A DNA stretch of 64,000 bases from Paralithodes platypus (GCA_032716605.1 CM064501.1:19882687-19946686), one strand, 5' to 3'. Positions 11,659 through 23,714 are shown, numbered from the stretch's first letter. The notes: a model not told the origin generated them from the sequence alone. Translations and numbers: made by a program.

Positions 11659-12951
11659 CTTTTTTTCTTCTATGTAAGTGAATGAGACAAAAGGTAGAAC
11701 TGCCTGTAGCGAGTGCCTCCCCCAGAGTTGAAAGAGTGACAGGGCAAAAATCAAGGGACGTTTGAGCCAAAATACCTGGACACATAGAGTTTAAACAATT
11801 TAAGTCATAGGAAGAGGGAAAGACTGATTCTAGGAGAGAGTTCCAGAACTCAGCTGTTGAATAGAAGACTAAGAATAACGTTTCACTCTTGGGTTGGAGA
11901 TTTGCACAGAGCAAGGGAGGGATTGTGTTTCAAGACGGGTGCTACGTGGCACGTGCTCTATGAAGAAGGGGTTGTATTGTATATGCTGAGAGAGCTCTGA
12001 GGAACACTGATTATTGTGATAGCGGTAGAATAGGAGAGAGATGCAACATTGCGGCGAAGAGAGAGAGACTGCAGAGAATTGGTGAGTGAACATGAGTTAA
12101 TGAGACAGAAGGCTTTCCTTTCTACTTTGTCTAGAAGTGCTGTGTGAGAGGATCCCCCCCACACGTGTGAACAATACTCAATTCATGGACACACCGTGCT
12201 CCTGTACAGAGCAAGAAGCAGCGCAAGGGTAAAGAACCCCTGGAGGCAGTTGAGCACACCCAGCTTCTGGGAAGCTATTTTAGCTATAGTGGTAATATGA
12301 TCTTTCTAAGAGAGATCTGAAGAAAAAGAGACACCAAGAATATTAAGAGAAGATGAAGGGTTAATTCGTATGTTGTTGAAGGGTAGGTCATAGTTTTCTG
12401 GAAGGGGGCGACGAGTAGACAGATGGAGAAATTAAGTTTTGGAAGCATTGAAAGTAACAAGGTTTTCTCTGCCCTAATTATAGATAGCAGAGAGATCAGA
12501 AGATAGGTGTTTTATGGCCTCCTTACGTGAGTTTTGGAGTTCCTGCTGTGAATAATTTTGTGGAAGGCTAGTTGAATAGTGTAATGTAGAGTCGTCAGCA
12601 TATGAGTGACTGATGCTGGAGGTGCAATTGAGAAGGTCGTTAACGAATAATAGGAAGAGAATTGGAGATAGGACAGAACCCTGAGGAACACCGGAGTTGA
12701 TAGGTTGAGGAAGTGAACGGCGGCCGTCCACAACCGCAGCTGTGGAACGGCCGGAAAGGAAATTAGAGACAAAGGCACAGATGGAGGAATAGAAACCGTA
12801 GGAGGGTAGTTTGGAAATAAAGAATTTGTGCCAGACTCTATCGAAGGCCTTCGATATGTCTAGCACAACAGAAAATGTCACTCCGAAGTCTCGATTGGAG
12901 GATGACCAAGAGTTAGTAAGATAAGAAAGAAGATCACCAGTAGAGTGGCAA

Positions 12952-13392
12952 TTAACACTTACGGTGCGGGCATATTTTCGCCTATTTCCGCCATAAAAGG
13001 GCTCATTCAGGCACTCCTGATTGATTAGGCAAGTGTCTGAATGAAATAAAATGTATTCAGCCAAAAACTAGAAGAAAATAGCTTCAAAATTACACCAAAA
13101 CGAGCTTCGTAGCTCGCGGGGTTCACCCGCAGCGCTACTATAGACATTCGCTAAAATTAGCAATTATCACTAATGTTTCGCCACATTTGCCTTTGGCAGC
13201 ACTGTATATCTCACAAGACTCTAACTCAGAGCCCTCAGTTCCGCGGCCGCCTGGCTGAGAGAAGGACGTGTGGCCTGTCACGCTCCCGCTCCCTTGCACT
13301 CAATTTTAAAGGCTTTAAGAAGCTTTAAAAGCCTATAAATAGCTGTAAATTGCCATGACATTCGGGAACGTCTCACGCAGGGAAAGGGTTAA
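12952..13392. mobile_element. TTAA-flanked element M3 (piggyBac-like MITE)
   Basis: 441 bp inside the J-c reverse transcriptase, at the same TTAA used in J-a and J-h. Left end TTAACACTTACGGTGCGGGC, right end (reverse complement) TTAACCCTTTCCCTGCG. The ends match imperfectly as TTAACnCTTnCnnTGCG. A related element at 33688-34080 has the end TTAACACCCACGCTGCGGGC. Non-coding, so it must be moved by a transposase encoded elsewhere. Confidence 0.8.
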
Positions 13393-13657
13393 GAAAGCCA
13401 TACTGGCGGTCTGAGAGTAGTTTGTGGGAAGATAAATGCTTAAGAAATTTTGAGGCAAGAATAATTTCAAAAACTTTGGAGATGCAAGAAATAAAAGCAA
13501 TTGGACGATAGTTGGAGGGTTGAGAACGGTCACCCTTCTTTGGGACAGGTTGAATAAGAGCAAACTTCCAGCAAGAAGGAAAGATGTTAGAGGAGAGAAA
13601 GAGATGGAAGAGTTTGCCTCTGCAGGGAGTCAGCACGGAAGCACAGTTTTTTTAGTA

Positions 13658-13910
13658 CAGTCAGATACCATAGTTTCTAGCCCACTCATAAGAATTCGGG
13701 GACCCCCTATGTTTTTCTTTATGCAATTATAACTATTTGGTTTGATTTTTGGATAGAACTTTCTTTTCAATAAATAGTATATATAGTTTTGTAGTTGACC
13801 TATAGAATATTATATTGATAAGTTGGTTTACAGAGATACATTTCCTTAGTTAGAAATAGGTGATGTCCATGAATATTTATGAGTGGGCTAGAGACTATGG
13901 TATCCGAGTG
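13658..13910. mobile_element. Mariner-type MITE with 34-bp inverted repeats and TA duplication
   Basis: 253-bp non-coding insertion in J-c. TA dinucleotides flank it at 13656-13657 and 13911-13912. The terminal inverted repeats (13658-13691 and 13877-13910) differ at three positions by eye; the shared core is GATACCATAGT then CTAGCCCACTCATAA. Other J copies (near 21135 and 46650) read straight through this point, so the empty site is known. TA target and TIR length fit the Tc1/mariner superfamily; which transposase moves it is unknown. Confidence 0.88.
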
Positions 13911-14793
13911 TACAATAGGAGGAACACCGTCCGGTCCGTACACCTTCTTAGTATTAAGCCCAGAGCGGGTGGAAAGTATATCCTTGTTAGGCATAAGTGG
14001 AGGGGGAGGAATACCACCGGAATCATCCAAAGTGGAGTTTTTAGCGAAAGTGTTAGCGAAGAGTTCAGCTTTGTCAGAGGAAGAAGTGACGGTGGTGCCG
14101 TCAGAGTGGAAAAGAGGAGGGAAAGACAAGGAAGAAAAATTGTTGGAAAGATTTTTGGCTAGATGCCAGAATGCTTGGGAAGAGCTAGAGTTGAATAGTT
14201 CAGTGCATTTATTATTGATGAAAGAATGTTTGGCAAGGCGAATAACAGATTTGGCTTGATTCTTGAGTTTGAAGGTGACGGTACCGTTTGAATGCTTCCT
14301 CCTTATTGCGGACAGCAGTAGAGCAAGTGTGAGTAAACCAAAATAATTTTGCATTAGACTGAGAGAAAGAAAATGGAATGTATGCTTTCATGCCCGAGAG
14401 GATTACCTCGGTAATGCGTCCAGCACTCTCCGAGGGTCCCCGGCCACGGAAGCAAAAGTCATTCCATAGGAAATCAAAGAAGTACTGCCGAAGAGCCTCC
14501 CAGTCGGCAGTGTCAAAGTGCCACAAGCGCCGCTGGCTAGGAGGATAGGGTGGCTATATCGGAGAGATAGGACAGGTGATAGAGATAAGTTTATGGTCGG
14601 AGGAGCCCAAAGGAGAGAAAAGATTTACAGTATAATCAGAAGGGTTAGAGGTTAGAAATAAGTCAAGAATGTTGGGCCGATCTCTGAAGCGATCCAGGAT
14701 ACGGGTAGATTTCTGCGAAAGGAGAGATGGATAGAATGCGTTCCACTTTAGAAGTTAGATAGTCAAAGAATTTTGGATAGTCAGTAGAATTGA

Positions 14794-14928
14794 AAATAGG
14801 AAGCAGCACAAATAACAGAATAAACAAGCCCTCACATATGGTAATAACTATAAACAGTTACTGTACAACTCAGACAATACATCTTAACCAGTGCCAAAGC
14901 AACCGGGTCACCAAAACCTGTGCCACCT
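14794..14928. other. Intron sequence beside J-c
   Basis: AT-rich, no coding pattern and no match to the repeats named in this window. Confidence 0.4.
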
Positions 14929-15200
14929 CTACTCAACTCTACTTAGCATTATATAATTTGATCTAATAGCATTTCTAGCATGACATTCATCAATACTTTG
15001 GACAAGAAGGTCCGATATCTCCATAAAAGAGACCCAGAAGTCCCACATCTTTGTACCCGGTTTCTCATAAATTCTGTTGATCAGCTTCTTTATGTCATCC
15101 TCCTCCTCCAGATCACTGAACTTTCTGTAGAGCCTCCTGGATCTTAGTGAGTGCACTGCATCGTTGGTTGATCTCTTGCAATTTTGTGACCATGTAGAGC
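14929..15200 (-). pseudogene. Fragment of an unidentified protein, frameshifted
   Basis: A 75-residue frame (15156-14929) contains LEEEDDIKKLINRIYEKPGT followed by MWDFWVSFMEISDLLVQSID. An overlapping frame just upstream reads LQEINQRCSALTKIQEALQK and then hits a stop, so a one-base shift probably divides one original protein. The pattern 'WDfwvsFMEisDLLvqsi' resembles a segment I associate with repetitive invertebrate hypothetical proteins that continue with NYARW; I cannot name the family. It could be a decayed transposon accessory gene or a retrocopy. No splice sites tie it to the FRRS1-like gene. Confidence 0.35.
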
Positions 15201-15253
15201 GAAGGTTCGTTTCTCATCAACCATAAACGTTGACCTATTTTACCTCTGAGTTT

Positions 15254-15681
15254 GTTTTTTCTTTTCTAAGGGGGACAAAAGGCAAAACTGCCTGTGACGA
15301 GTGTCTTTCCCAGAATTGAAAGAGTGACAGGGCCAAAATCAAGGCATGTTTGAGCCAAAATGCCTGGATAAACAGGATTTTGAAGCAATTTCAGTCATAA
15401 AAAGGGAAGATGGATTCAGGGAGAGTGTTCCAGAGCTCAGCTATTGAATAGAAGAAAGATTGGGTATATCGTTTCACTCTTGGGTTGGAGAGTTGCACAG
15501 AGTATGGATGGGATTGTGTTGCAAGACAGGTGCTACATGCTTTACATAGAGGAAGTGGTATACGCTGAGAGAGCTCTGAGGAACACTGATTATTGTAATA
15601 GCGGTAGAATAGCGAGAGAGATGCAACATTGTGGCGAAGAGAGAGAGAGATTGCAGAGAAACGGTGAGTGGACGTGAGTTA
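15254..15681 (-). mobile_element. J-family LINE copy J-d, 3' part
   Basis: Antisense 3' end of a J copy (T-rich start at 15254, then the 3' untranslated block and the C-terminal domain up to about 15673). It breaks at the target duplication GTGAGTTA (15674-15681), where an RTE LINE inserted, and resumes after the second copy of that word at 20029-20036. Confidence 0.9.
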
Positions 15682-15761
15682 TCTATCTACCTATTGCCTG
15701 ACGCCGTGATCCCCGAAGGGGTGGCCACGAACGAAACGCCCCCATGCACCTCTGTTCCCAG

Positions 15762-18700
15762 TCAGTCTACGAACCTCCTCCCAACCAGCACCGCCTTCAT
15801 CCAATACTTCTTCACTCCATCCCTCCACCTCTCTTTCGGTTTACCTCTCCCTCTCTGTCCTTCCACCTCGCTCTCGTACACCCTCTTAGTCATTCTCTGG
15901 CTTCCCATACGTTCCATATGGCCGAACCATCTCAAGGTGTTCCTTTTCACACTTTCCAGCACATCTACCTCCACACCACACCTCCTTCTTACTTCCTCAT
16001 TCGTCTGTCTATCCCTCCATGTAACTCTGCATGCACTTCTCAAGTAACTCATTTCCACCCCTCTCACTCTTTGTCCAAGTCTCTCTACCAACGTCCATGC
16101 TTCGCTTCCATAAGTCAGTGTCGGGATTACCACACTGTCATGCAAGGACTTCTTCACTTCCATACTGACCACCCTATTTCTTGTTACTGATTTCAGCGTT
16201 CCTACAACCCTCTTCCCCTGTTGCACCCTCTCCTGCACTTCTTCATCCATAGTCCCATCTTTACTCAACACACTGCCCAGATACTTAAATGAGCTGACAA
16301 TCTCCATAGCCTGACCGTCAACTTCACCTCACACTCTGTGGCTTCACCCCTTTCGAAGACCATAACCTTGCTCTTCCCCGCATTTACCTTCGGATTCCGT
16401 TTTTCGCACACTGTTCCAAACATATTTACCAGACCCTGCAACTCCCATTCATTATCGCTCATCAGAACTGTATCATCAGCAAACAGCAGTACAGGTAGCA
16501 TCCACTTATTTCCCTCCCTTATCAGCGATACACCAACATCTACTGTTCTTCCTTGTATTTCTTTCATGACTCCATCCATATATACAGTAAACAACCACAA
16601 TAACCACAATACACCCCAAATAAACTTAGCCTCTTATGCAGACGACATAACACTCACATGCACACACCATGACCCAAACACAGCAACAGATCTCCTTCAA
16701 CCCTATCTCAACACACTACATGGCTGGTGCACTACAGACTTAATCTAGCCCCAGCCAAATCCACCGCAACCCTGCTCACAAGCTCGACAGGAGAACACGA
16801 ATACATCCCTCAACTCACCATAAACTACACACCCCTAACACATACACACTCACCCAAAATCCTAGGAGTAACATATGATACTCATATGACATTCAAACAG
16901 CACACCACAAACACGAAAAAGAAACTGACACCCAGACTTAACGCCCTCAGGTCACTTGCTCACGCAAAATTTGGACACAACAAAGAAACCACCACCACAA
17001 TTTATAAATAATACATAAGATCAGTAATGGAATACGCAAGCCTAGCCTGGGCTTCTAACCTAGCTGAAACACATCATAAGACCTTACAGATTATTCAAAA
17101 CAAAGCCCTAAAAATCATTACAGGCTGCACAGCTACTATACCCACAGATCACCTACATCAAGAAACCAAAATCCTCAAAGTCAAAGACCATCTGGACATG
17201 AGAGGCACTCAATTCCTGGCAGCAGCCTCCACGAACCAAAACCACCCACTACACTACATGGCAACACACCCACAGACACCAAGAAATATAAAAACAACAC
17301 CCAGCACACGGTATCACACACAAATACTGTCCTCTCTCCCTCCATGCTCACCCTAAACCAAGTTCCAGAAGCACATCCATACTCATATCTCTCGCCGATC
17401 CATCCACTCACTCACAGACAACACGCAGCTGCAAGCACGACCTCCCGAAATCCATCCTTCCGAATCCTCCCTTCCTCACGAGGACAGAGTCCACCTGGCC
17501 TGGCTGAGATGCGAACACCATCCAGCTCTTCTGAGCTATCAGAAGAGACTGGATGATTCCGTCGTCGACACCTGCCCGGGATGTAACACAGCACCCCATA
17601 CCATTAAACACATCATAGAAGATTGCATTTCACACAACCACTTACGGCAACAACACAATCTACACTCAATGAGAGCTCTGTGGGAAAGCCCGATCGTGGC
17701 CATGGCCTTCCTCAGGGACTCGGGGCTGTTCGGCCAGGCAGCTTAGGGAACAACAGGGCTGTTCGGCCAGGCAGCTTAGGGAACAACAACAACAACAACC
17801 ACTGGGACATCACACACCCCTGTTTCAACCCAACATTCAGACCAAAGAACTCGCTCTGCTCATTATCCACACGTACTGCCGCCTTTGAACCCTCAAACAT
17901 GCTCTTCACTGCTTTCAGCAACTTGCCATCTACTCCGTATATTCTAAGTACTTTCCACATACCTTCTCTATCCACTCTGTCATAGGCCTTCTCCAAGTCC
18001 ATAAAGGCAACATACAGCTTTTGTTGCTTCTCCAGATATTTCTCCACAACACATTTCAGGGTAAAAATCTGATCTACACATCCTCTTCCCTTCCTAAAAC
18101 CGCTCTGCTCGTCACCTATCCATTTCTCCATTCTCGCTCTCACTCTCTCAATCACTACCCTACTGTACACCTTCCCTACTACGTTTAACAGACATATTCC
18201 TCGGGGGTTACCACACACTCCTCTTTCCCCTTTACCCTTATATAGGGGGATTATTATGCCTGTCTTTCAGTCATCAGGTGCACTCCCCTTCTCCCATAGT
18301 AGTTTGCACATTTTTCATACTCATTTGATCACTATCTCACCACCATACCTCAGTATTTCCCCACACACTCCATCTATTCCTGGTGCTTTCCCCAACTTCA
18401 CTCTTTTCATGGCTTCACACACTTTTGACCTCCTGATCCCCACCTCCTCCTCCACTACTTCTCTTCTTCTCCCTCCCATACCCCATCCAACTATTTTTGC
18501 TGGCGCTTCATTCCTTACATTTAGAAATTCGTTGAAGTACTCCCTCCATCTTTCGACTCTCTCTTGTTTCTCGGCTAGCACTCGCCCATTTTTATCTTTC
18601 ACACCCTTACTGTTTCCCTTGCTACCTTCCCTAACTTTCTTGACTTCTTTCCAGAACAGTTTCTTACACTCCCTCCATTTTACAACACTAGAGATTCATT

Positions 18701-19925
18701 CCAAATTCCTCATCTACTCTTCTCTTACTTTCCTTCACTACTCTCTTTTTCTCCACGTACCTCGCTCATTTCTGTCTCTCCAAATCTTCATTCCCTCTAC
18801 TACCCAACCACTCTCTATACGCTTTCTTCTGGTCTTCCAAAGCTATTTTTACTGTACCTCTTCTGTCCACCATGCTGTACCCTTCACCCCCCTCCCTCTT
18901 CTCCTTTCTACACACACCTCCTCACATGCTACACAGATCTCTTCTTTAAACACTTTGCTCATCTCCTCCATACCTTCCAGGTCAAACCTACCTAGTCGTC
19001 TTTCTACTGCTCTCCTGTACTCTTCCCTGATTTTCTCCTCCTGTAGCCTCTCCATCCTCATCGCCATTCCACCTTCCTCTCGCCTCCCTCCAGCTCTTCT
19101 CAACCACTTCTTTTGTGTCCTAATTTTAGCTACTACTATATAATGGTCAGACAGATCCCCTCCAATATCCCTATATACCCTAGCATCCAGCACAGATTTC
19201 TTCATTCGTTCATCCACACGTATATAATCAATCAGTGCCTTTCGTTCCACCACTGTCTTATCCTTATCCTTCTTCCTCCACACCACTTTCCATGTGTACC
19301 TGTGTATCATTCTGTGTCGGAAGAAGGTGTTGGCTATCCACAGCCTCCTCCCCACACATACGTCCACAAGTGCACTACCATTCCCATTCACCTCTGACGG
19401 TACCCCCCACCCTCCCACCACTCCATCAATTTTCTTATCACCCACCTTCCCATTCATATCCACACCCACCTTCTCATTCATATCCCCAATCAGAAATTTG
19501 TCCTTTCCAAACTTATCCAGGCACTCCTCCACATTCACCCAGAACTCCTCTATCTCTCTTACAGGTTTATCCTCTGTTGGAGCATAGACACACACAATCA
19601 CCCATGTTTGTAATCCTACTTTCATTCTCACTCACACAATCCTTGAACCCACAGACCCGTAGTCTCTTACACGCTCCTTCCATTTATTACTTACAAACAA
19701 ACACGCACCTTCTCTCGCTACTCCCTCACTCACTCCAGCACACACATCCATTCCACACTCCCACACTCCCACTCTCTCACATCTGTATCACTCCATTTGG
19801 TCTCAGTCATTCCACATACATCCAGCCTGGCATTCACCAACACTTCCAGGACCTCTCTCTCTCTTTTGTGTTATCATTCACGCCTCTCACATTCCAAGTC
19901 GCTATTCTAATATTGTCCATAGTCG
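15762..19925 (-). pseudogene. R2 endonuclease-reverse transcriptase, multiply broken
   Basis: Open blocks at 19631-18849 (endonuclease), 18602-18321 (linker and fingers), 18218-17800 (palm up to motif B), 16609-16265 (catalytic FADD box) and 16307-15762 (thumb and C-terminus) lie in different frames. The 16265-16307 overlap marks one frameshift between the FADD box and the thumb. The YADD position reads FADD, a common RTE variant. Stops also lie near 19640-19900 at the start of the endonuclease. This is an old copy with no coding potential as a whole. Confidence 0.88.
16599..17793 (+). mobile_element. I/Jockey-group LINE with CAA tail, copy L-b
   Basis: 5'-truncated sense copy of the family seen fully at 41037-43700. 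It starts just before SYADDITLTC and runs through the C-terminus to a (CAA)n tail. It is flanked by the 9-bp target duplication AACAACCAC (16590-16598 and 17794-17802), and R2 reads through at either side. One stop (TAA near 17008) and frameshifts near 17345 break it. The last 33 bp before the tail, including CGGCCAGGCAGCTTAGGGAA, occur twice in tandem (about 17726-17791). Confidence 0.9.
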
Positions 19926-20028
19926 GTCGGGGTCCGTCAACATTAGGTCCGTCTATACCCGAGGCTGTTCGTTCATTCTTCGTTGCACTAAGTATTTTTC
20001 ACGGGTGGGAGGTCGCAAGCCCGCCTGA

Positions 20029-21452
20029 GTGAGTTAATGAGACGAAATGCTTTCTTTTCTACTTTATCTAAAAGTGATGTGTGAGAGGATTCTCCCCACA
20101 CATGTGAACATTACTCAATACATGGATGCACTGTGTCTTGTATAGAGCAAGAAGCTATGCAGGGGTAAAGAACCCCCAGAGGCGATTGAGTACACCCAGC
20201 TTCTGGGAAGCCGTTTTATCAAGAGTGGTAATATGGTCTTTCCAAGAGAGATCAGAAGAAAAAGCGACACTGAGAATACTGAAAAAAGAAGAAGGGTTGA
20301 TTTTTGTATTGTTGAAGTATAATGGATAGACCAGTGGGAGTTCTTGGCAGGTAGATAAATGGAGAAATTGGATTTTGGAAGCAACAAGATTTTCTCGGCA
20401 CCAATTGGAAATGGTTGATATATCAGAAGATAGACATGCCATGGCCCTGTTACGTGAGTTTTGGAGTGATTGCTTGCTGGGGCATTCTGAAAAACTAGTT
20501 GAGTAGTGCAATGTAGAGTCATCAGCATATTAATGGATAGGACTGGAGGTACAGTTGAGAAGATCATTAATGAATATTAGAAAAAGAATTGGAGATAGGA
20601 CAGAACCCTGAGAAACACCGGAGATGATAGGTTGAGGAAGTGAACGATGGCCGTCTACAACCGCAGCTATCGAACAGCCTGAAAGGAAATTAGAGATGAA
20701 GGCACAAATGGAAGGATAGAAACCGTAGGAGGGTAGTTTGGAAAGTACAGATTTGTGCCAGACCCTATCGAAGGCTTTCGATATGTCTAGTACAATAGAA
20801 AAATTCTTACCGAAGTACTGAAAGGAGGATGACCAAGAGTTAGTATGATAAGAATGAAGATCGCCAGGAAGCCATACTGGCGATCTGAGAGTAAATTGTG
20901 GGAAGATAAATGCTTAAGGAATTTTGAAGTAAGAATTGTTTCAAAAACTTTAAAGACGCAAAAAATGAGAGCAATTGGACGATAGTTGGAGGGTTACGAA
21001 CAGTCTCCCCTCTTTGGGACAGGTTGAATGAGAGTAAACTTCTAGCAAGAGGGGAAGGTGTTTTAGAGGAAAAACAGAGATAGAAGAGTTTGCCTAGAAA
21101 GGGAGTCAGTACGGAAGCACAGTTTTTTAGTACAACAGGAGGAACAACATCCGGTCTGTTCGTCTTCTTAGTATTAAGCCCAGACAGGGTAGAAAGTGCA
21201 TCCTTAGAAGAGATTATGATGTTAGGCATATGTAGGAGAGAAGGGGGTGGAGAGGGAGGAATAGCACCAGAATCATCCAAAGTGGAGTTTTTAGTGAAAG
21301 TTTGAGCGAAGAGATTAGCTTTGTCAGAGGAAGAAGTGATGTGGTGCCGTCAGAGTGGAAAAGCGGAGGGAAAGACAAGGAAAAAAAATTGTTGGAGTGG
21401 TTTTTAGCTAGATGACAGAAAGCTTGGGAAAAGCAGGAGTTAGATAGTTTGA
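20029..21452 (-). mobile_element. J-family LINE copy J-d, 5' part
   Basis: The upstream half of J-d, from the C-terminal domain at 20037 back through the reverse transcriptase to the linker at about 21452. Several stops and frameshifts are present. Near 20869-20872 the sequence jumps from GAAGATCGCCAG to GAAGCCATACTGG, lacking about 16 bp that in other copies contain the TTAA used as an insertion site in J-a, J-c and J-h. Confidence 0.9.
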
Positions 21453-21771
21453 TAGCTTATAGTAGCTTTGCTGTCCATAACATAACTCAGTATGAACAGC
21501 TTTAATTAGAGCCTATTATGAAGGATCTATGACGAATTTGAAAACTTTACCTTTCTGGGCTTAAAATCAGTGGCCATCTTGGATTTTGAAGATCTAAAAT
21601 ATGTCAAATGATCAAAGAAACATCAAATATGAATTCCTTGACCCCCAAAACCCAAGCAACCAAATACTGTGCAGCATTGTAGGCCAAGCCATTGGAGTTA
21701 TTATTTCCAAAATGGCCGATGGTGGCAATTTTAGATTTTGGGCTCTCACAGAGTTAGCCCATATTTTTGTT
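21453..21771. other. Intron sequence with a short repeated motif
   Basis: No gene seen. Two related stretches, GGCCATCTTGGATTTTG near 21572 and a similar GGCCGATGGTGGCAATTTTAG near 21714, suggest remnants of an old repeat. Confidence 0.4.
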
Positions 21772-21990
21772 AGGGGCAGTTGGTAGCGTGTCTGATTGAA
21801 GGGTCAGCAGTTCGATCACAGGCTGTGCCATTGGTAGATGTCAAGAGTTTGGAAAGCTCGGTCTAGCGATTCGATTCGTGGCAAATGTCTAGCTAAGTCC
21901 CTGTAACAAGGGCACGCCCTAGCCCTGTTAATCAAGGGAGTGCATGGCGTTAACAATTGCATCAAACTGCATCATAGAAGACAAAGCCAC
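21772..21990 (+). mobile_element. tRNA-derived SINE, copy 1 of a second family
   Basis: Degenerate tRNA head (GGCAGTTGGTAGCG, then AGCAGTTCGATCACAGG), then a body with CTAAGTCCCTG, AGGGCACGCCCTAGCC and a tail ending TGCATCAAACTGCATCAT. The same order is clearer at 58152-58400. It is older than that copy, as shown by decay of the A and B boxes. Confidence 0.65.
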
Positions 21991-22164
21991 TGAGAAACAA
22001 ATCTTCACTCACCACGATCACGGAATTACTGTAGATGACCCAACTATAGTAGTTGAAATCTGACAGTGAACGGACATTCTCAACCAGTTGTCCAGTAATC
22101 CTTAGCTGTATCTAAGCCAATGGTGTTTTTTTTTGGAAACTCCCCCTTCTCCCCTACTACTCAC

Positions 22165-22321
22165 TTGCACTAGCAGGTCCTACAGCCAGCATGATGTGAT
22201 AGCGAGTGTTCTCCAGGTTATACTCCGTGTCCATGATCTCCGTCACTGTCTTACGGACAAAGGTGCAGTACACTTTTCCATCTATTTGCAAGGTCTGTAT
22301 GTTGCTTAGACCTTGTGTGCT
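22165..22321 (-). CDS. Exon: FRRS1-like, C-terminal part of DOMON domain
   Basis: Host exon encoding 52 residues plus one base. It opens STQGLSNIQTLQIDGKVYC, continues TFVRK, and closes TRYHIMLAVGPASA, the final strands of a DOMON heme-binding beta-sandwich (the LLAxGPA block is typical before the b561 part). Acceptor TTTTTTACAG before 22321; donor GTGAGT at 22164-22159. It is entered in phase 0 from exon 49718-49813 and left in phase 1 into exon 9364-9584, restoring a Ser codon. No frame error. The large flanking introns are packed with LINEs on both strands. The alternative, a processed copy, is ruled out by the intact splice sites. Confidence 0.88.
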
Positions 22322-22889
22322 CTGTAAAAAATACACAATCAGTTTTTGGTACTCAGTGAAATATAGATATTTATTACAGTATATGCTGACTTTCATTTGT
22401 CCAGTCATAAACTGGCTTATTGAAGTGCTAACTTTGGGATAGGCTTATTTCATTAGTTGTGTTTACTCATTTCTGAAGAAATTGTTGCGTTAGTAGACAT
22501 GCAGTCTTTTAGTTCTCCACAATTCTCGTATATTTTCTATTATTCCCCAAGTCCTCCCTTTTCCTTGCACATGTTTAGATATATTATCAACCTTGAGTCC
22601 TCAGCCCCTCTTATGCATTTATGTTTATGTGGAGCAGCGTGAATCTGCAATTCCTGGTGTTGTCTTCCTTCTCCAGTATTCGTGTGTATTTTGTGCAGTC
22701 ATTTAATGGAGCAATGACAAAAAAGGGTTTCCCTGGGACTGGCAATGGAAGAGTTTTAGAGAGAGTGTAAGAAATCGTTGAGGAGCTTTGAGGCATCCCT
22801 ACAGTTGTCAGTATGGGAGGTAATAAGATGGATAGACTTATGAGCATTAATTTGAAAAAGTTGCACAGGAAAGTAACATTTTACATTTA
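22322..22889. other. Intron sequence, nothing recognised
   Basis: Start of the 27.4-kb intron next to the acceptor. A minus-strand frame at 22847-22611 of 78 residues has no family resemblance, and I treat it as chance. Confidence 0.45.
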
Positions 22890-23060
22890 TACATTTTAAA
22901 ATTGAGTGCTCCACATGAAGTGCGGTTTCAGTCTCATGTTCTAATGGCAGCGCTCCAGGCAGCCCTGCTCAGAGCTGCCTCACTTGTCAGGATATTTAAT
23001 TCAAACTGTATGGTCTGATTCCATGTCCTTCTTGGTCAAGCCCTTGGTGCAGCTGCCTCC
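22890..23060 (-). mobile_element. RTE-X LINE fragment, extreme C-terminus
   Basis: Antisense piece of the RTE-X family C-terminus (RRTWNQTIQFELNILTSEAA then WSAAIRT before the stop) plus its short 3' untranslated end. It abuts the J-e copy at about 23061, so the J-e insertion probably cut it. Confidence 0.8.
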
Positions 23061-23714
23061 ATGAGAGACTGAGAGAAAGAAAATGGAATGTATGCTTCCA
23101 TGCCCGAGAGGACTACCTCGGTAATGCGTTCAGCATTCTCCGAGGGTCCTCGGCCAAGGAAGCATAAGTCATTCCATGGGAAATCAAAGAAATACTGCCG
23201 AAGACCCTCCCAGTCGGCAGCGCCAAAGTGCCACAAGCGCCGCCGGTTGGGAGGAACAGGTGGCAGCACCGGAGAGATAGGACAGATGACAGATATTAGT
23301 TTATGGTCGGAGGAGCTCAAAGGAGATAAAAGATTTACAGTATAAGCAGAAGAGTTAGAGGTTAGAAATAAGTCAAGAATGTTGGGCCGACCTCCGAAGC
23401 GATCCGGGATATGGGTGGAGTGCTGGACTAACTGCTCTAGGTCGTTTAAGATAGAAAAGATGTAGGCTTTTTCATCAGGTTGGCCAGTGTAAAACAGAGG
23501 AGAGCAATTGGTGGTGGTGAACATTGAAATCTCCTAAGATATGAGATTTCTGCAAAAGGAGAGATGGATAGAATGTGTTCCACTTTAGAAGTTAGATAGT
23601 CAAAGAATTTTGGATAGTAAGTAAAATTAGGGGAGAGATAGACAGCACAGATATATTTAGTTTGAGAGTGACAAGAAAGCTTTAGCCAGAGAGTTGAGAA
23701 TTCAGAAGAATTCA
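23061..23714 (-). mobile_element. J-family LINE copy J-e, antisense arm
   Basis: Part of the J endonuclease and linker, antisense: [66 protein letters not shown]. Only the 5' part of ORF2 is present. At 23714 the sequence turns back on itself into the sense arm described next. Confidence 0.88.

Larger units (their letters stand above)
11659..14793 (-). mobile_element. J-family LINE copy J-c, interrupted twice
   Basis: Antisense J copy. Its 3' end is a T-run at 11659-11667 on the plus strand (poly-A on the sense strand). Reading leftwards from 14793, it has endonuclease remnants with a deletion near 14705, the linker, reverse transcriptase blocks ([46 protein letters not shown]) and the C-terminal domain. 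It is split by a TTAA element at 12952-13392 and by a mariner-type MITE at 13656-13912. Several stops and frame changes show it is inactive. Confidence 0.92.
15682..20028 (-). mobile_element. RTE-clade LINE R2, interrupted by a second LINE
   Basis: A second RTE lineage, distinct from RTE1, inserted in J-d with an 8-bp target duplication GTGAGTTA at 15674-15681 and 20029-20036. Reading leftwards it starts with the endonuclease (MDNIRIATWNVRGVND at about 19920, GDMNEKVG, IDYIRVDER, DLSDHYIVVAK). It continues through the linker and reverse transcriptase (GKAPGIDGVCGEILRY, GFRKGRGCVDQ, MDLEKAYDRVDREG, VGLKQGCVMS, LLFADDTVLM) and the thumb (YGSEAWTLVE, RWFGHMERM). Many frameshifts separate these blocks. 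Between motif B and motif C it is split by the L-b LINE at 16599-17793. Confidence 0.92.
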
